Below the pieces are notes generated by a model. The model ran no database searches. It saw only the letters and a list, made by a program, of their open reading frames with translations, and was not told where the DNA came from. Below, piece by piece: positions 1 through 6,642 of a stretch of DNA of 11,222 nucleotides (position 1 is its first letter; each line of letters begins with the position of its first letter). Both the position numbers and the translations under genes were made by a program. Source of the stretch: CAZOSF01 sp964582415 (GTDB lineage: Bacteria; Bacteroidota; Bacteroidia; Flavobacteriales; Flavobacteriaceae); assembly GCA_964582415.1 (NCBI GenBank), contig CAZOSF010000076.1:1-11222 (forward strand), given 5' to 3'.

Positions 1-1503
1 GTATTGGCAGTTTTCGATGGTCCAGATGCCGATAAAATCGATTTGGCTTCCCTGATGACTGAGATTCATGATTGGAAGGAAATAAGTGACCCCAATGCCG
101 TAAAGGTAATTGTGGACAAGGATAATTTTGCACTTTACTTTTCACGTTCTCCAATCCCTTATCCACGTGATAAAAACACTTCTGTTCAATATTACAAGCA
201 TAAGGGAATTTACGCTTTTCGAAAGCAGGCTTTAATGGATTTCTATAATCTACCCATGAAAACTTTGGAAGCTGCCGAGAAAATTGAATGCATTCGTTTT
301 TTGGAATACGGTAAAAAGATCAAAATGGCAATATCCAACACAACAGGGATTGAAATCGATACCCCAGAAGATCTGGTGCGTGCAAATAAGGCCCTGAAAG
401 AAGACAATAAAATTTCGGTAAACAACAAATACCGGAACTTTCCAATGGTTCCCAAAGTGGTCTATGGCAAAGGTAGTTTCGATCAACTTCCCAACATTCT
501 TATGCCAAAAAGGAGGGAAAAGGCACCTTTTATTTTTTTGGTAGATGATGTTTTTGAAGGGAATACAGAGCTTGTGAACCGTATGAATCTTCGTTACAAT
601 GACAAACTGATTTTTGTCTCTGCTGATGAAGAGCCCAAAACAGAACAGGTAGATACCATCGTCAAGAACATCAAAAATGAATTTACCTATAGACCGTCTG
701 GAATCATAGGTATTGGCGGCGGATCGATATTAGACCTCTCCAAAGCAGTTGCTATCATGCTTACCAACAAAGGAAGCGCTGCCGACTATCAAGGATGGGA
801 TTTGGTAAGCAATAAGGCTATCTACCACGTAGGAGTTCCTACCATCTCTGGAACAGGGGCAGAGGTTTCAAGAACCACGGTACTTACAGGGCCAGAGAAA
901 AAATTGGGGATCAATAGCGATTTTACTCCCTTCGACCAGGTAGTACTTGACCCCGAATTAACGGTAGGAGTGCCAAAGGATCAATGGTTTTATACAGGAA
1001 TGGATTGCTTTATTCACTGTGTAGAATCACTTAACGGAACCTTTCTAAATGAGTTTAGCCGCAGTTATGGTGAGAAGGCCTACGATCTCTGTAAGCAAAT
1101 CTTCTTGGACGACAACCTCTCTGATGAAGAATCTCGAGAGAAATTAATGATGGCATCATGGCACGGCGGAATGAGTATAGCCTATTCTCAGGTAGGGGTG
1201 GCCCATGCTATGAGCTATGGTCTATCGTATGTGCTTGGGACGAAACACGGAATTGGGAATTGTATCGTGTTCGACCATTTAGAAGAATTTTATCCTGAAG
1301 ACGTAAAACTCTTCAAGCAGATGAAGGAAAAACATGGTATTGAACTGCCTCAAGGACTATGTCGTAATCTTACTGAAAACCAGATGAATACCATGATTGA
1401 AATCTCCCTTAGCCTTGTTCCGCTCTGGGAAAATGCGATTGGTCCCGATTGGGAGTCGGTGATTACTCCAGAAAAACTTCGTGGGATGTACGAAAAAATG
1501 TAG
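1..1503 (+). CDS. kdsB-kdnB: Fused CMP-Kdo synthetase (C-terminal part) / KdnB-like Kdo 8-oxidase, 5' partial
   Basis: The frame is open from base 1, so the true start lies upstream; the TTG at 4 is not a start. Codons 10-135 match the C-terminal half of KdsB, which activates Kdo with CTP for LPS inner-core synthesis. Visible are ALYFSRSPIPYPRDK, YYKHKGIYAFRK, LEAAEKIECIRFLEYG and IDTPEDL, whose Asp (358-360) matches a KdsB metal ligand. From about codon 143 (FPMVPKVVYGKGSF) to the stop it is a group III, iron-type alcohol dehydrogenase. It has the nucleotide loop GIGGGS near 712-729, PTISGTGAEVSRT, and metal ligands Asp335, His339, His402 and His416 (codons 1003, 1015, 1204, 1246). This half resembles KdnB, which in Shewanella oxidises C8 of Kdo before KdnA adds an amino group, giving 8-amino-Kdo. 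No stop or frameshift separates the halves. The dehydrogenase family is well supported; the exact substrate is inferred from the fusion partner. Confidence 0.85.
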   Translation, partial: VLAVFDGPDADKIDLASLMTEIHDWKEISDPNAVKVIVDKDNFALYFSRSPIPYPRDKNTSVQYYKHKGIYAFRKQALMDFYNLPMKTLEAAEKIECIRFLEYGKKIKMAISNTTGIEIDTPEDLVRANKALKEDNKISVNNKYRNFPMVPKVVYGKGSFDQLPNILMPKRREKAPFIFLVDDVFEGNTELVNRMNLRYNDKLIFVSADEEPKTEQVDTIVKNIKNEFTYRPSGIIGIGGGSILDLSKAVAIMLTNKGSAADYQGWDLVSNKAIYHVGVPTISGTGAEVSRTTVLTGPEKKLGINSDFTPFDQVVLDPELTVGVPKDQWFYTGMDCFIHCVESLNGTFLNEFSRSYGEKAYDLCKQIFLDDNLSDEESREKLMMASWHGGMSIAYSQVGVAHAMSYGLSYVLGTKHGIGNCIVFDHLEEFYPEDVKLFKQMKEKHGIELPQGLCRNLTENQMNTMIEISLSLVPLWENAIGPDWESVITPEKLRGMYEKM

Positions 1504-1506
1504 GCT

Positions 1507-2043
1507 ATGGGCTTCGCCCGATTTTTATTTACCAAAGTACTTCATTGGAAGATGGAGGGGCAGTTTGACCCTAACCTCAAGAAATCGGTTATCATTGTGG
1601 TGCCACATACCAGTTGGTACGATTTCATCATCGGACTCTTTGCACGCAGACTTTCAGGAATCCCAATCAACTACTTGGGAAAAAAAGAATTGTTTACCTG
1701 GCCTTTTTCCTATTATTTCAAATGGACAGGTGGAACTCCATTAGATCGTACCCCAGGACAAAATAAAGTGGAGGCTATTGCGGAACTTTTTGAAAACAAG
1801 GAAGTCTTTCGATTAGCGTTGGCACCTGAAGGTACGAGAAAAAAGGTGGATAAATGGCGAACAGGGTTTTACTTCATAGCAGAGGCCGCAAAAGTGCCGA
1901 TTATTCCTGTTGCCTTCGATTACGGAACAAAAACCGTAAAAATTGGTGATCCCTTCTATACGACCGGAGAAATAGAAAAGGATTTACCAAAACTCGAGTC
2001 CTTCTTTGAAGGTGTAGTGGGCAAGGTCCCAAAATATACCTAG
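1507..2043 (+). CDS. PlsC-like lysophospholipid acyltransferase
   Basis: This 178-residue protein belongs to the PlsC/LPLAT acyltransferase family, which moves an acyl chain from acyl-ACP or acyl-CoA to a lysolipid at the inner face of the membrane. The catalytic HX4D motif is HTSWYD (His34, Asp39). The glycerophosphate-binding EGTR motif is at 108-111, and the VPIIPV block is at 130-135. It is clearly shorter than canonical PlsC (about 245 residues) and lacks an obvious N-terminal transmembrane helix; short homologues of this type are common. The ATG lies 3 nt after the fused kdsB-kdnB stop, so the two are probably co-transcribed and translationally coupled. That suggests a job in lipid A or envelope lipid metabolism, but the acceptor cannot be read from the sequence, and plain phosphatidic-acid synthesis remains possible. 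Confidence 0.85.
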   Translation: MGFARFLFTKVLHWKMEGQFDPNLKKSVIIVVPHTSWYDFIIGLFARRLSGIPINYLGKKELFTWPFSYYFKWTGGTPLDRTPGQNKVEAIAELFENKEVFRLALAPEGTRKKVDKWRTGFYFIAEAAKVPIIPVAFDYGTKTVKIGDPFYTTGEIEKDLPKLESFFEGVVGKVPKYT

Positions 2044-2087
2044 ATTACTTCTTTGTATTTTTTTGTAGTTTTAGAAAAAATGAAACT

Positions 2088-3494
2088 ATGAAGCCAATAC
2101 TGCCATTCCTCCTATTAACCATATTTATCCAAGCTCAGACACCCTGTGAAAACGGATTTGCAGGGGCTTTTCCTTGCGAAGGCTATGATCTTTTGTCACA
2201 GTTGCCATTATCTACTTTTAATTCTGTGAAAGCAAATGATTCTTGGGGTTGGACAGATCCAATGGATGGGAAAGAGTACGGCCTGCTGTGCTTAAACGAA
2301 GGCACGGCTTTTATTGATATTAGTGATCCTTTCAATCCTCTATATTTGGGCTTTTTACCTGGAGAAAGCAATCAACATACTACCTGGCGTGACGTAAAAA
2401 CCTACAATAACTTCGCTTTTATTGTTAGTGAGGATACGGGTCACGGGATGCAGATTTTTGATTTGACCAAATTGAGGGATGTAGTAAACCCACCGGTAAC
2501 ATTCACCAAAGATGCCTATTATAACGCCTTTGGAAGTTGTCATAATATCGTAATCAATGAAGCCTCTGGTTATGCTTATGCGGTTGGTAGCAATATCTTT
2601 TCTGGCGGGCCTCATTTCATCAATATCCAAGATCCTTTAAATCCGATTGGTGAAGGAGGGTTTTCGAACCAAGGATATACACATGATGCTCAAGTAGTCC
2701 TGTACAATGGTCCCGACTCCGATTATCAGGGTAGGGAACTATTATTTGGTGCGAATGAAACTCATGTAGCCATAGTGGATGTAACCGATAAAAGCAACCC
2801 AACTACTATTGCAACCATGGACTATACGAATGTTAATTACACGCATCAAGGTTGGCTATCGGAAGATCTACGTTATTACTTCCTTGGAGACGAAACCGAC
2901 GAAATAAATACAGGAATCAACTCGCGAACAATAGTTTTCGATCTTAGTGATTTAGACAATCCAGTCTTTCATATGGAGTATTTTGGCCCCACTTCGGCTA
3001 CAGACCACAACGGTTATGTTGTGGGTAATTACTTCTATTTGGCCAATAACGCTGCGGGTTTACGAGTAGTAGACCTCAGTGATATCGATACTATGAATAT
3101 GGTGGAAGTAGGTCACTTTGATAGCTATCCAGCGAATAACGCTTCGGGCTTTAATGGATCGTGGAGTATTTATCCATTTTTTGAAAGTGGAAATATTGTT
3201 ATCAGCGATCGAGCAGAAGGTTTTTTGGTGGTCCGCCCTAGTGAGTTATTGCAAGTATCATCGGTGGATGAAATCGAATTTAAGATATTCCCGAATCCCG
3301 CTTTCGAGCAACTTACCATCAAGGCAACTGAACCCATTACTAGTGTATCCCTATTTGATACTACAGGAAAAATGCTGCTACAGGTCGAAGGATCGGGTAC
3401 CTTACATCAGATGATAGATTTAGGAAAGGTACAATCGGGAATGTATCTGTTGGAAATCAACAAGCATTCAACAAAACTGGTTTGTAAGAGATAA
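2088..3494 (+). CDS. Secreted choice-of-anchor B beta-propeller protein with T9SS type A sorting domain
   Basis: The protein has 468 residues. Residues 1-17 form a signal peptide (Lys2, then a Leu/Ile/Phe-rich core, cleavage probably near the Ala16-Gln17 region). Residues about 20-390 match the 'choice-of-anchor B' family, built of LVIVD-like propeller repeats: FIDISDPFNP (75-84), FINIQDPLNP (177-186), VAIVDVTDKSNP (227-238), TIVFDLSDLDNP (281-292) and LRVVDLSD (325-332). Residues about 393-468 are a type IX sorting domain: IFPNP (400-404), GMYLLEI (451-457) and a basic end KLVCKR. It should therefore cross the outer membrane by T9SS and end up on the cell surface or outside. The function of the propeller is unknown; a recurring His in successive blades is noted in the findings. 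A 44-nt gap from the acyltransferase suggests separate expression. A three-codon ATG-AAA-CTA-TGA frame (2080-2091) overlaps its start. Confidence 0.85.
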   Translation: MKPILPFLLLTIFIQAQTPCENGFAGAFPCEGYDLLSQLPLSTFNSVKANDSWGWTDPMDGKEYGLLCLNEGTAFIDISDPFNPLYLGFLPGESNQHTTWRDVKTYNNFAFIVSEDTGHGMQIFDLTKLRDVVNPPVTFTKDAYYNAFGSCHNIVINEASGYAYAVGSNIFSGGPHFINIQDPLNPIGEGGFSNQGYTHDAQVVLYNGPDSDYQGRELLFGANETHVAIVDVTDKSNPTTIATMDYTNVNYTHQGWLSEDLRYYFLGDETDEINTGINSRTIVFDLSDLDNPVFHMEYFGPTSATDHNGYVVGNYFYLANNAAGLRVVDLSDIDTMNMVEVGHFDSYPANNASGFNGSWSIYPFFESGNIVISDRAEGFLVVRPSELLQVSSVDEIEFKIFPNPAFEQLTIKATEPITSVSLFDTTGKMLLQVEGSGTLHQMIDLGKVQSGMYLLEINKHSTKLVCKR

Positions 3495-3495
3495 A

Positions 3496-4224
3496 TTATT
3501 CGGAATCCAAAGAGGATTCGTCCATAGTATGATACACGTTTTGAACGTCATCATCCTCCTCAATTTTCTCCAATAATTTTTCTACATCGGCCACTTCTTC
3601 TGCAGACAGTGTCTTGGTCACCTGTGGAATGCGTTCGAATCCGGAAGAGAGGATTTCGATATTTTTTTCTTCCAGATACGATTGAATTGCACCGAAACTT
3701 TCGAAAGGAGCATAGATCAACATACCGTCCTCATCCTCGAAAATTTCTTCCACGCCAAAATCAATCAATTCAAGCTCGAGCTCTTCCATATCCATTCCTT
3801 CTGGATGAATCCGGAAATTACAAACATGGTCAAACATAAAGGCAACAGAACCGGAAGTCCCCAAACTACCGTCACATTTGTTGAAATACGAGCGGATATT
3901 GGCTACAGTACGAGTGTTGTTATCGGTGGCAGTTTCCACCAAAATGGCAATCCCATGGGGAGCATAGCCTTCAAAAACAACCTCCTTATAATCCCCTTGG
4001 TTTTTATCGGTCGCACGCTTGATGGCACGTTCGATATTGTCTTTGGGCATGTTCACGGCTTTTGCATTCTGAATCACCGCACGCAATCGGGAGTTGGCAT
4101 CCGGATCAGGGCCACCTTCCTTGACGGCCATCACTATGTCCTTCCCAATTCTTGTAAATGCTTTGGACATCGCTGCCCAGCGTTTCATTTTACGCGCTTT
4201 CCTGAATTCAAAAGCTCTTCCCAT
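3496..4224 (-). CDS. yebC: YebC/PmpR family protein (TACO1-like)
   Basis: This 242-residue protein is a full-length YebC. The N-terminus MGRAFEFRKARKMKRW and KAFTRIGKDI (21-30) is the Bacteroidota form of the usual MAGHSKW start. Core motifs are NSRLRAVIQNAKAVNMPKDN (44-63), IERAIKRA (64-71), FEGYAPHGIAILVE (84-97) and NIRSYFNKCDGSLG (109-122). The tail is acidic. The family was first called a transcriptional regulator (PmpR), but YebC proteins and mitochondrial TACO1 are now known to help ribosomes through difficult stretches such as polyproline. It sits downstream of phhB on the same strand after 74 nt that contain a good -7 box, so it probably has its own promoter. Its stop is 1 nt from the stop of the convergent propeller gene, leaving no room for a terminator between them. 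Confidence 0.95.
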   Translation of the reverse strand: MGRAFEFRKARKMKRWAAMSKAFTRIGKDIVMAVKEGGPDPDANSRLRAVIQNAKAVNMPKDNIERAIKRATDKNQGDYKEVVFEGYAPHGIAILVETATDNNTRTVANIRSYFNKCDGSLGTSGSVAFMFDHVCNFRIHPEGMDMEELELELIDFGVEEIFEDEDGMLIYAPFESFGAIQSYLEEKNIEILSSGFERIPQVTKTLSAEEVADVEKLLEKIEEDDDVQNVYHTMDESSLDSE

Positions 4225-4240
4225 ACCTAAAAAATTTTCG

Positions 4241-4248
4241 CAAATTTA
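4241..4248 (-). promoter_or_regulatory. Candidate yebC promoter, -7 box TAAATTTG
   Basis: On the minus strand the sequence reads TAAATTTG, an exact match to the Bacteroidota -7 consensus TAnnTTTG, 16 bases upstream of the yebC ATG. The region where the -33 TTG should lie is only T-rich, with no clear TTG. The implied 5' leader is short, which is usual in this phylum. Confidence 0.5.
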
Positions 4249-4283
4249 AAAATTCTCCACTACCATAAAAATATGGAGTAAAG

Positions 4284-4297
4284 ATTTCAATTGAAAT
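4284..4297. repeat. 14-bp perfect palindrome after phhB
   Basis: ATTTCAATTGAAAT reads the same on both strands and starts one base after the phhB stop codon, inside the 74-nt gap before yebC. It could be a dimeric repressor site for yebC or the core of a weak hairpin. It has no loop and no U-tract, so it is not a standard intrinsic terminator. In AT-rich DNA one palindrome of this length in 11 kb is not far from chance. Confidence 0.35.
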
Positions 4298-4298
4298 T

Positions 4299-4580
4299 TT
4301 ATCCTACCAATTCATCAATGATTTTGGCGAGTTCAAAGTCCTTTTCGGTAACTCCTTCAACATCGTGGGTAGATAGACTGATGTCCAACTGGTTATATAC
4401 ATTATACCATCCTGGGTGATGGTTTAATCGTTCTGCTTCGAAAGCAATTCGAGTCATGACGGAAAAAGCATCTTTAAAATCCTTGAATTCGAAAGAGGTA
4501 ACGAGTGATTCATCTTGATATTCCCAATTATCCAATTCTTTCAATCGGGAACGAATCTGTAATTCGGTTAATTTTTGCAT
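4299..4580 (-). CDS. phhB: 4a-hydroxytetrahydrobiopterin dehydratase (PCD/DCoH)
   Basis: This 93-residue protein has the usual family size. It dehydrates pterin-4a-carbinolamine, the oxidised product of aromatic amino acid hydroxylases, so the pterin cofactor can be recycled in the cytosol. The catalytic signature is complete and correctly spaced: Glu50, then His54-His55-Pro56, Tyr62, His72 and Asp81. The ATG lies 3 nt after the stop of the upstream SDR gene, so it belongs to the gcvT operon. No phenylalanine hydroxylase gene is present in the window. Family members without such a partner have been linked to pterin damage repair or molybdopterin metabolism, and the neighbouring folate enzyme GcvT makes a general pterin role plausible; this is inference. 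Confidence 0.95.
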   Translation of the reverse strand: MQKLTELQIRSRLKELDNWEYQDESLVTSFEFKDFKDAFSVMTRIAFEAERLNHHPGWYNVYNQLDISLSTHDVEGVTEKDFELAKIIDELVG

Positions 4581-4583
4581 GAT

Positions 4584-5450
4584 TTAGTTGTTTTTTAAAG
4601 TGACAATTTCATCCTTTAGGGTAGTGTCGGAAATCACATCGGCCACTGTAATTCTGTAGTTTTTTGGCATCTTATTTTCCTTTGGAAGAATGGCCAAATA
4701 GCGATCTTCATTACTGCTATACACATTTTTGAAGATGGGTGTACGCTCACTAATTTTCTCGGCAATTTCCTTAAATAAATCTTCATGATGGATCACGTCT
4801 TCGCTAGAGAGGTGATAAATTCCCGAAAGATTTCTATTGATTAGATAGTGAATTTGCTGAGCTATTTTGTCATTCGTCGTGGTGCTTACCACCAAATGTG
4901 GGTACACTTCGAATTCGGCTTGGTGACGAATGGCTTGTTTTAAGTGGATTATTTCAGGAGAATTTACCCCCAAGACCAAAGGTAGACGTGCGATAACCCA
5001 TTGTTTATTAGGTAATTCCTGAATGATGCGCTCCATCCGAATATGATGTCTTCCTTCATGCGATTCAGCTAAGGGTTTGTCGGATTCATAGGAGGGAAAC
5101 TGTGATCGAGCATCAAATACGGCTACAGAGGAGATATAAATGAAATGGCCCCCTGTGCCCATACAATACGATGCGATATCATTTAAAGTTTTCTCGGTCC
5201 CAGCAAAAGACGCTTTGAACGCCGAGACGATTACCGTTGGATTTACTTGGAACAGAATTTTGGAGATGTCATCCTCCTCGGCAACAAATCGAAAGAATAC
5301 CTGGTTTTCTCCAAAATTTCCTTCTTGGCGGGCGTAGGTTCCATAAACGTCAAAATAGGACAGGAGTTCTTTGTAGAGAGTATTCCCAATAAAACCACTG
5401 CCTCCTACAATCAGGATGCGTTTTGCACTATTTCCGTTAAGGCGCCTCAT
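4584..5450 (-). CDS. RmlD/SDR-like NAD(P)-binding protein with altered catalytic site
   Basis: I start this at the ATG at 5450 (288 residues); an in-frame TTG directly upstream at 5453 is less likely. RILIVGGSGFIG (residues 11-22) is the glycine-rich NAD(P)-binding loop of an extended SDR. ISSVAVF (106-112) matches the strand carrying the catalytic Ser/Thr, and YESDKPL (121-127) matches the Y-x-E-x-D-x-P element of RmlD-type dTDP-4-dehydrorhamnose reductases. Where YxxxK should follow, the sequence is EGRHHIRME (132-140), so Tyr appears as Glu and Lys as His. GIYHLSS (235-241) matches the substrate-binding half. The cofactor fold is therefore kept but normal SDR chemistry is doubtful. It lies between gcvT and phhB with 3-nt gaps on both sides. 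A sugar-nucleotide reductase role is possible from the family, but no sugar genes are near. Confidence 0.75.
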   Translation of the reverse strand: MRRLNGNSAKRILIVGGSGFIGNTLYKELLSYFDVYGTYARQEGNFGENQVFFRFVAEEDDISKILFQVNPTVIVSAFKASFAGTEKTLNDIASYCMGTGGHFIYISSVAVFDARSQFPSYESDKPLAESHEGRHHIRMERIIQELPNKQWVIARLPLVLGVNSPEIIHLKQAIRHQAEFEVYPHLVVSTTTNDKIAQQIHYLINRNLSGIYHLSSEDVIHHEDLFKEIAEKISERTPIFKNVYSSNEDRYLAILPKENKMPKNYRITVADVISDTTLKDEIVTLKNN

Positions 5451-5453
5451 CAA

Positions 5454-6539
5454 TTATTCTCCCTTGTAAAAAGGTAATTTTACCACAGTGGCAGGAACAG
5501 CGTTTTTTCGAATTTGAATAAAGATTTCAGAACCTGGATCCTTTAATTCGGTTGGGACATAGCCTAAACCGATTCCCTTGCCTAAAGAGGGTGACATGGT
5601 TCCGCTGGTGACCCTGCCAATGGTGTACCCGTTGGCATCCACAATCGCATATCCCGCTCTGGGAATCCCTCTTTCCAATAATTCAAAACCGACCAAACGA
5701 CGCACGGGACCTTCTTCTTTTTCTTTTTTCAAGTTCTCGGAATTGATAAAATCCTTTGTGAATTTAGTAATCCACCCCAATCCGGCTTCAAGGGGAGAAG
5801 TATCGTCATCGATATCATTTCCATATAAGCAATAGCCCATTTCTAAACGAAGGGTATCTCGAGCAGCCAAACCGATGGGTTTAATACCATAAGCGGCTCC
5901 TGCCTCCATCACTTTATTCCATACTTGCTCAACTTCACTGTTTTTGCAGTAAATTTCAAAACCACCACTTCCTGTATATCCCGTAGCGCTGATAATTACA
6001 TGTTCTATCCCGGCAAAATCGGCCACTTTAAAGGTATAAAATTTGATGGCGCTCAGATCCACACTGGTTAGTGACTGCATAGCTTCAACGGCTTTGGGGC
6101 CCTGAATGGCCAATAGAGAGTAATCATCGGAAAGATTTTTCAATTCAGCTCCCATGGTGTTGTGGGAATTGATCCAGTTCCAGTCCTTTTCAATGTTTGA
6201 TGCGTTTACTACCAATACCCATTTTTCTTCATTCAAACGGTAAATAATTAGGTCGTCCACAATCCCGTTTTGTTCATTCGGAAGGCAACTGTATTGCGCT
6301 TGTCCATCGACTAATTTCGAGGCATCATTACTGCTAACTTTCTGAATCAATTCTAACGCTTTTGGACCTGTCACCAGAAATTCTCCCATGTGTGAAACAT
6401 CAAAAACACCAACAGCTTTGCGAACCGTTTCGTGTTCTATATTGACACCCTCGTAGGATACAGGCATATTATAACCGGCAAAGGGTACCATTTTAGCCCC
6501 TAATTGCTCGTGAATGTGTGTTAATGCGGTATTTTTCAT
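5454..6539 (-). CDS. gcvT: Glycine cleavage system T-protein (aminomethyltransferase)
   Basis: The 361-residue protein has the standard length of GcvT. It takes the aminomethyl group from lipoyl-GcvH, releases ammonia and passes the carbon to tetrahydrofolate as 5,10-methylene-THF. Motifs are PFAGYNMPVSY (19-29), FDVSHMGEF (46-54), NGIVDDLIIY (91-100) with the Asp pair that holds the catalytic Asp, SATGYTGSGGFEIY (about 184-197), AARDTLRLEMGYCLYGND, and the C-terminal barrel with RRLVGFELLERGIPRAGY and GRVTSGTMSPSLGKGIGLGYV. The gene is first in a minus-strand operon with the SDR gene and phhB. gcvH and gcvP are not in the window; gcvT is often separate from them in this phylum. A TACATTTG promoter box sits about 20 nt upstream. 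Confidence 0.97.
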   Translation of the reverse strand: MKNTALTHIHEQLGAKMVPFAGYNMPVSYEGVNIEHETVRKAVGVFDVSHMGEFLVTGPKALELIQKVSSNDASKLVDGQAQYSCLPNEQNGIVDDLIIYRLNEEKWVLVVNASNIEKDWNWINSHNTMGAELKNLSDDYSLLAIQGPKAVEAMQSLTSVDLSAIKFYTFKVADFAGIEHVIISATGYTGSGGFEIYCKNSEVEQVWNKVMEAGAAYGIKPIGLAARDTLRLEMGYCLYGNDIDDDTSPLEAGLGWITKFTKDFINSENLKKEKEEGPVRRLVGFELLERGIPRAGYAIVDANGYTIGRVTSGTMSPSLGKGIGLGYVPTELKDPGSEIFIQIRKNAVPATVVKLPFYKGE

Positions 6540-6559
6540 CGGTTTTGAATAAGTATACG

Positions 6560-6595
6560 CAAATGTAGGTATTCTGCTATAGTGAACGAAGCAAA
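6560..6595 (-). promoter_or_regulatory. gcvT operon promoter
   Basis: On the minus strand TACATTTG (6567-6560) matches the Bacteroidota -7 consensus TAnnTTTG exactly, and TTTG (6595-6592) can serve as -33 box. The spacing of 24 nt is a little long. The leader before the gcvT ATG at 6539 would be roughly 15 nt. Confidence 0.6.
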
Positions 6596-6597
6596 TA

Positions 6598-6628
6598 TTT
6601 GATTGTTTTATTCAAGGGTAGTAACTTG
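6598..6628 (+). promoter_or_regulatory. Candidate nnrE-nnrD promoter
   Basis: TTTG at 6598-6601 and TAACTTG at 6622-6628 are separated by 20 nt, giving a good -33 box and spacing but an imperfect -7 box (one T short of TAnnTTTG). The TTTG is the right arm of the palindrome CAAATATTTG (6592-6601), whose left arm is the -33 candidate of the divergent gcvT promoter. Confidence 0.4.
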
Positions 6629-6642
6629 CAATAAAAGCCCAT

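Noticed and set aside
4..6. TTG as start codon of the first gene
   Set aside because: The frame is open to base 1 and the protein aligns in the middle of KdsB, so the gene begins upstream of the window.
445..447. Internal ATG as start of a separate kdnB
   Set aside because: It falls inside the conserved FPMVPKVVYGKGSF stretch and there is no stop between the KdsB and KdnB parts. Internal initiation cannot be fully excluded, but a fusion is the simpler reading.
2080..2091. Three-codon leader frame ATG-AAA-CTA-TGA overlapping the start of the propeller gene
   Set aside because: It is short enough to arise by chance and nothing suggests attenuation; mentioned only in the gene entry.
3682..4230. 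182-codon open frame on the + strand opposite yebC
   Set aside because: It lies wholly antisense to a clear yebC gene and its translation has no recognisable domain.
4255..4278. Possible terminator hairpin (CCATA-AAAA-TATGG, flanked by CTCCA/TGGAG)
   Set aside because: The stem is only 5 bp and AT-rich, the two pairings exclude each other in part, and no proper U-tract follows, so it is too weak to call.
5451..5453. TTG start for the SDR gene
   Set aside because: An ATG follows immediately and gives the more usual start; the conserved NAD(P) loop begins well downstream of both.
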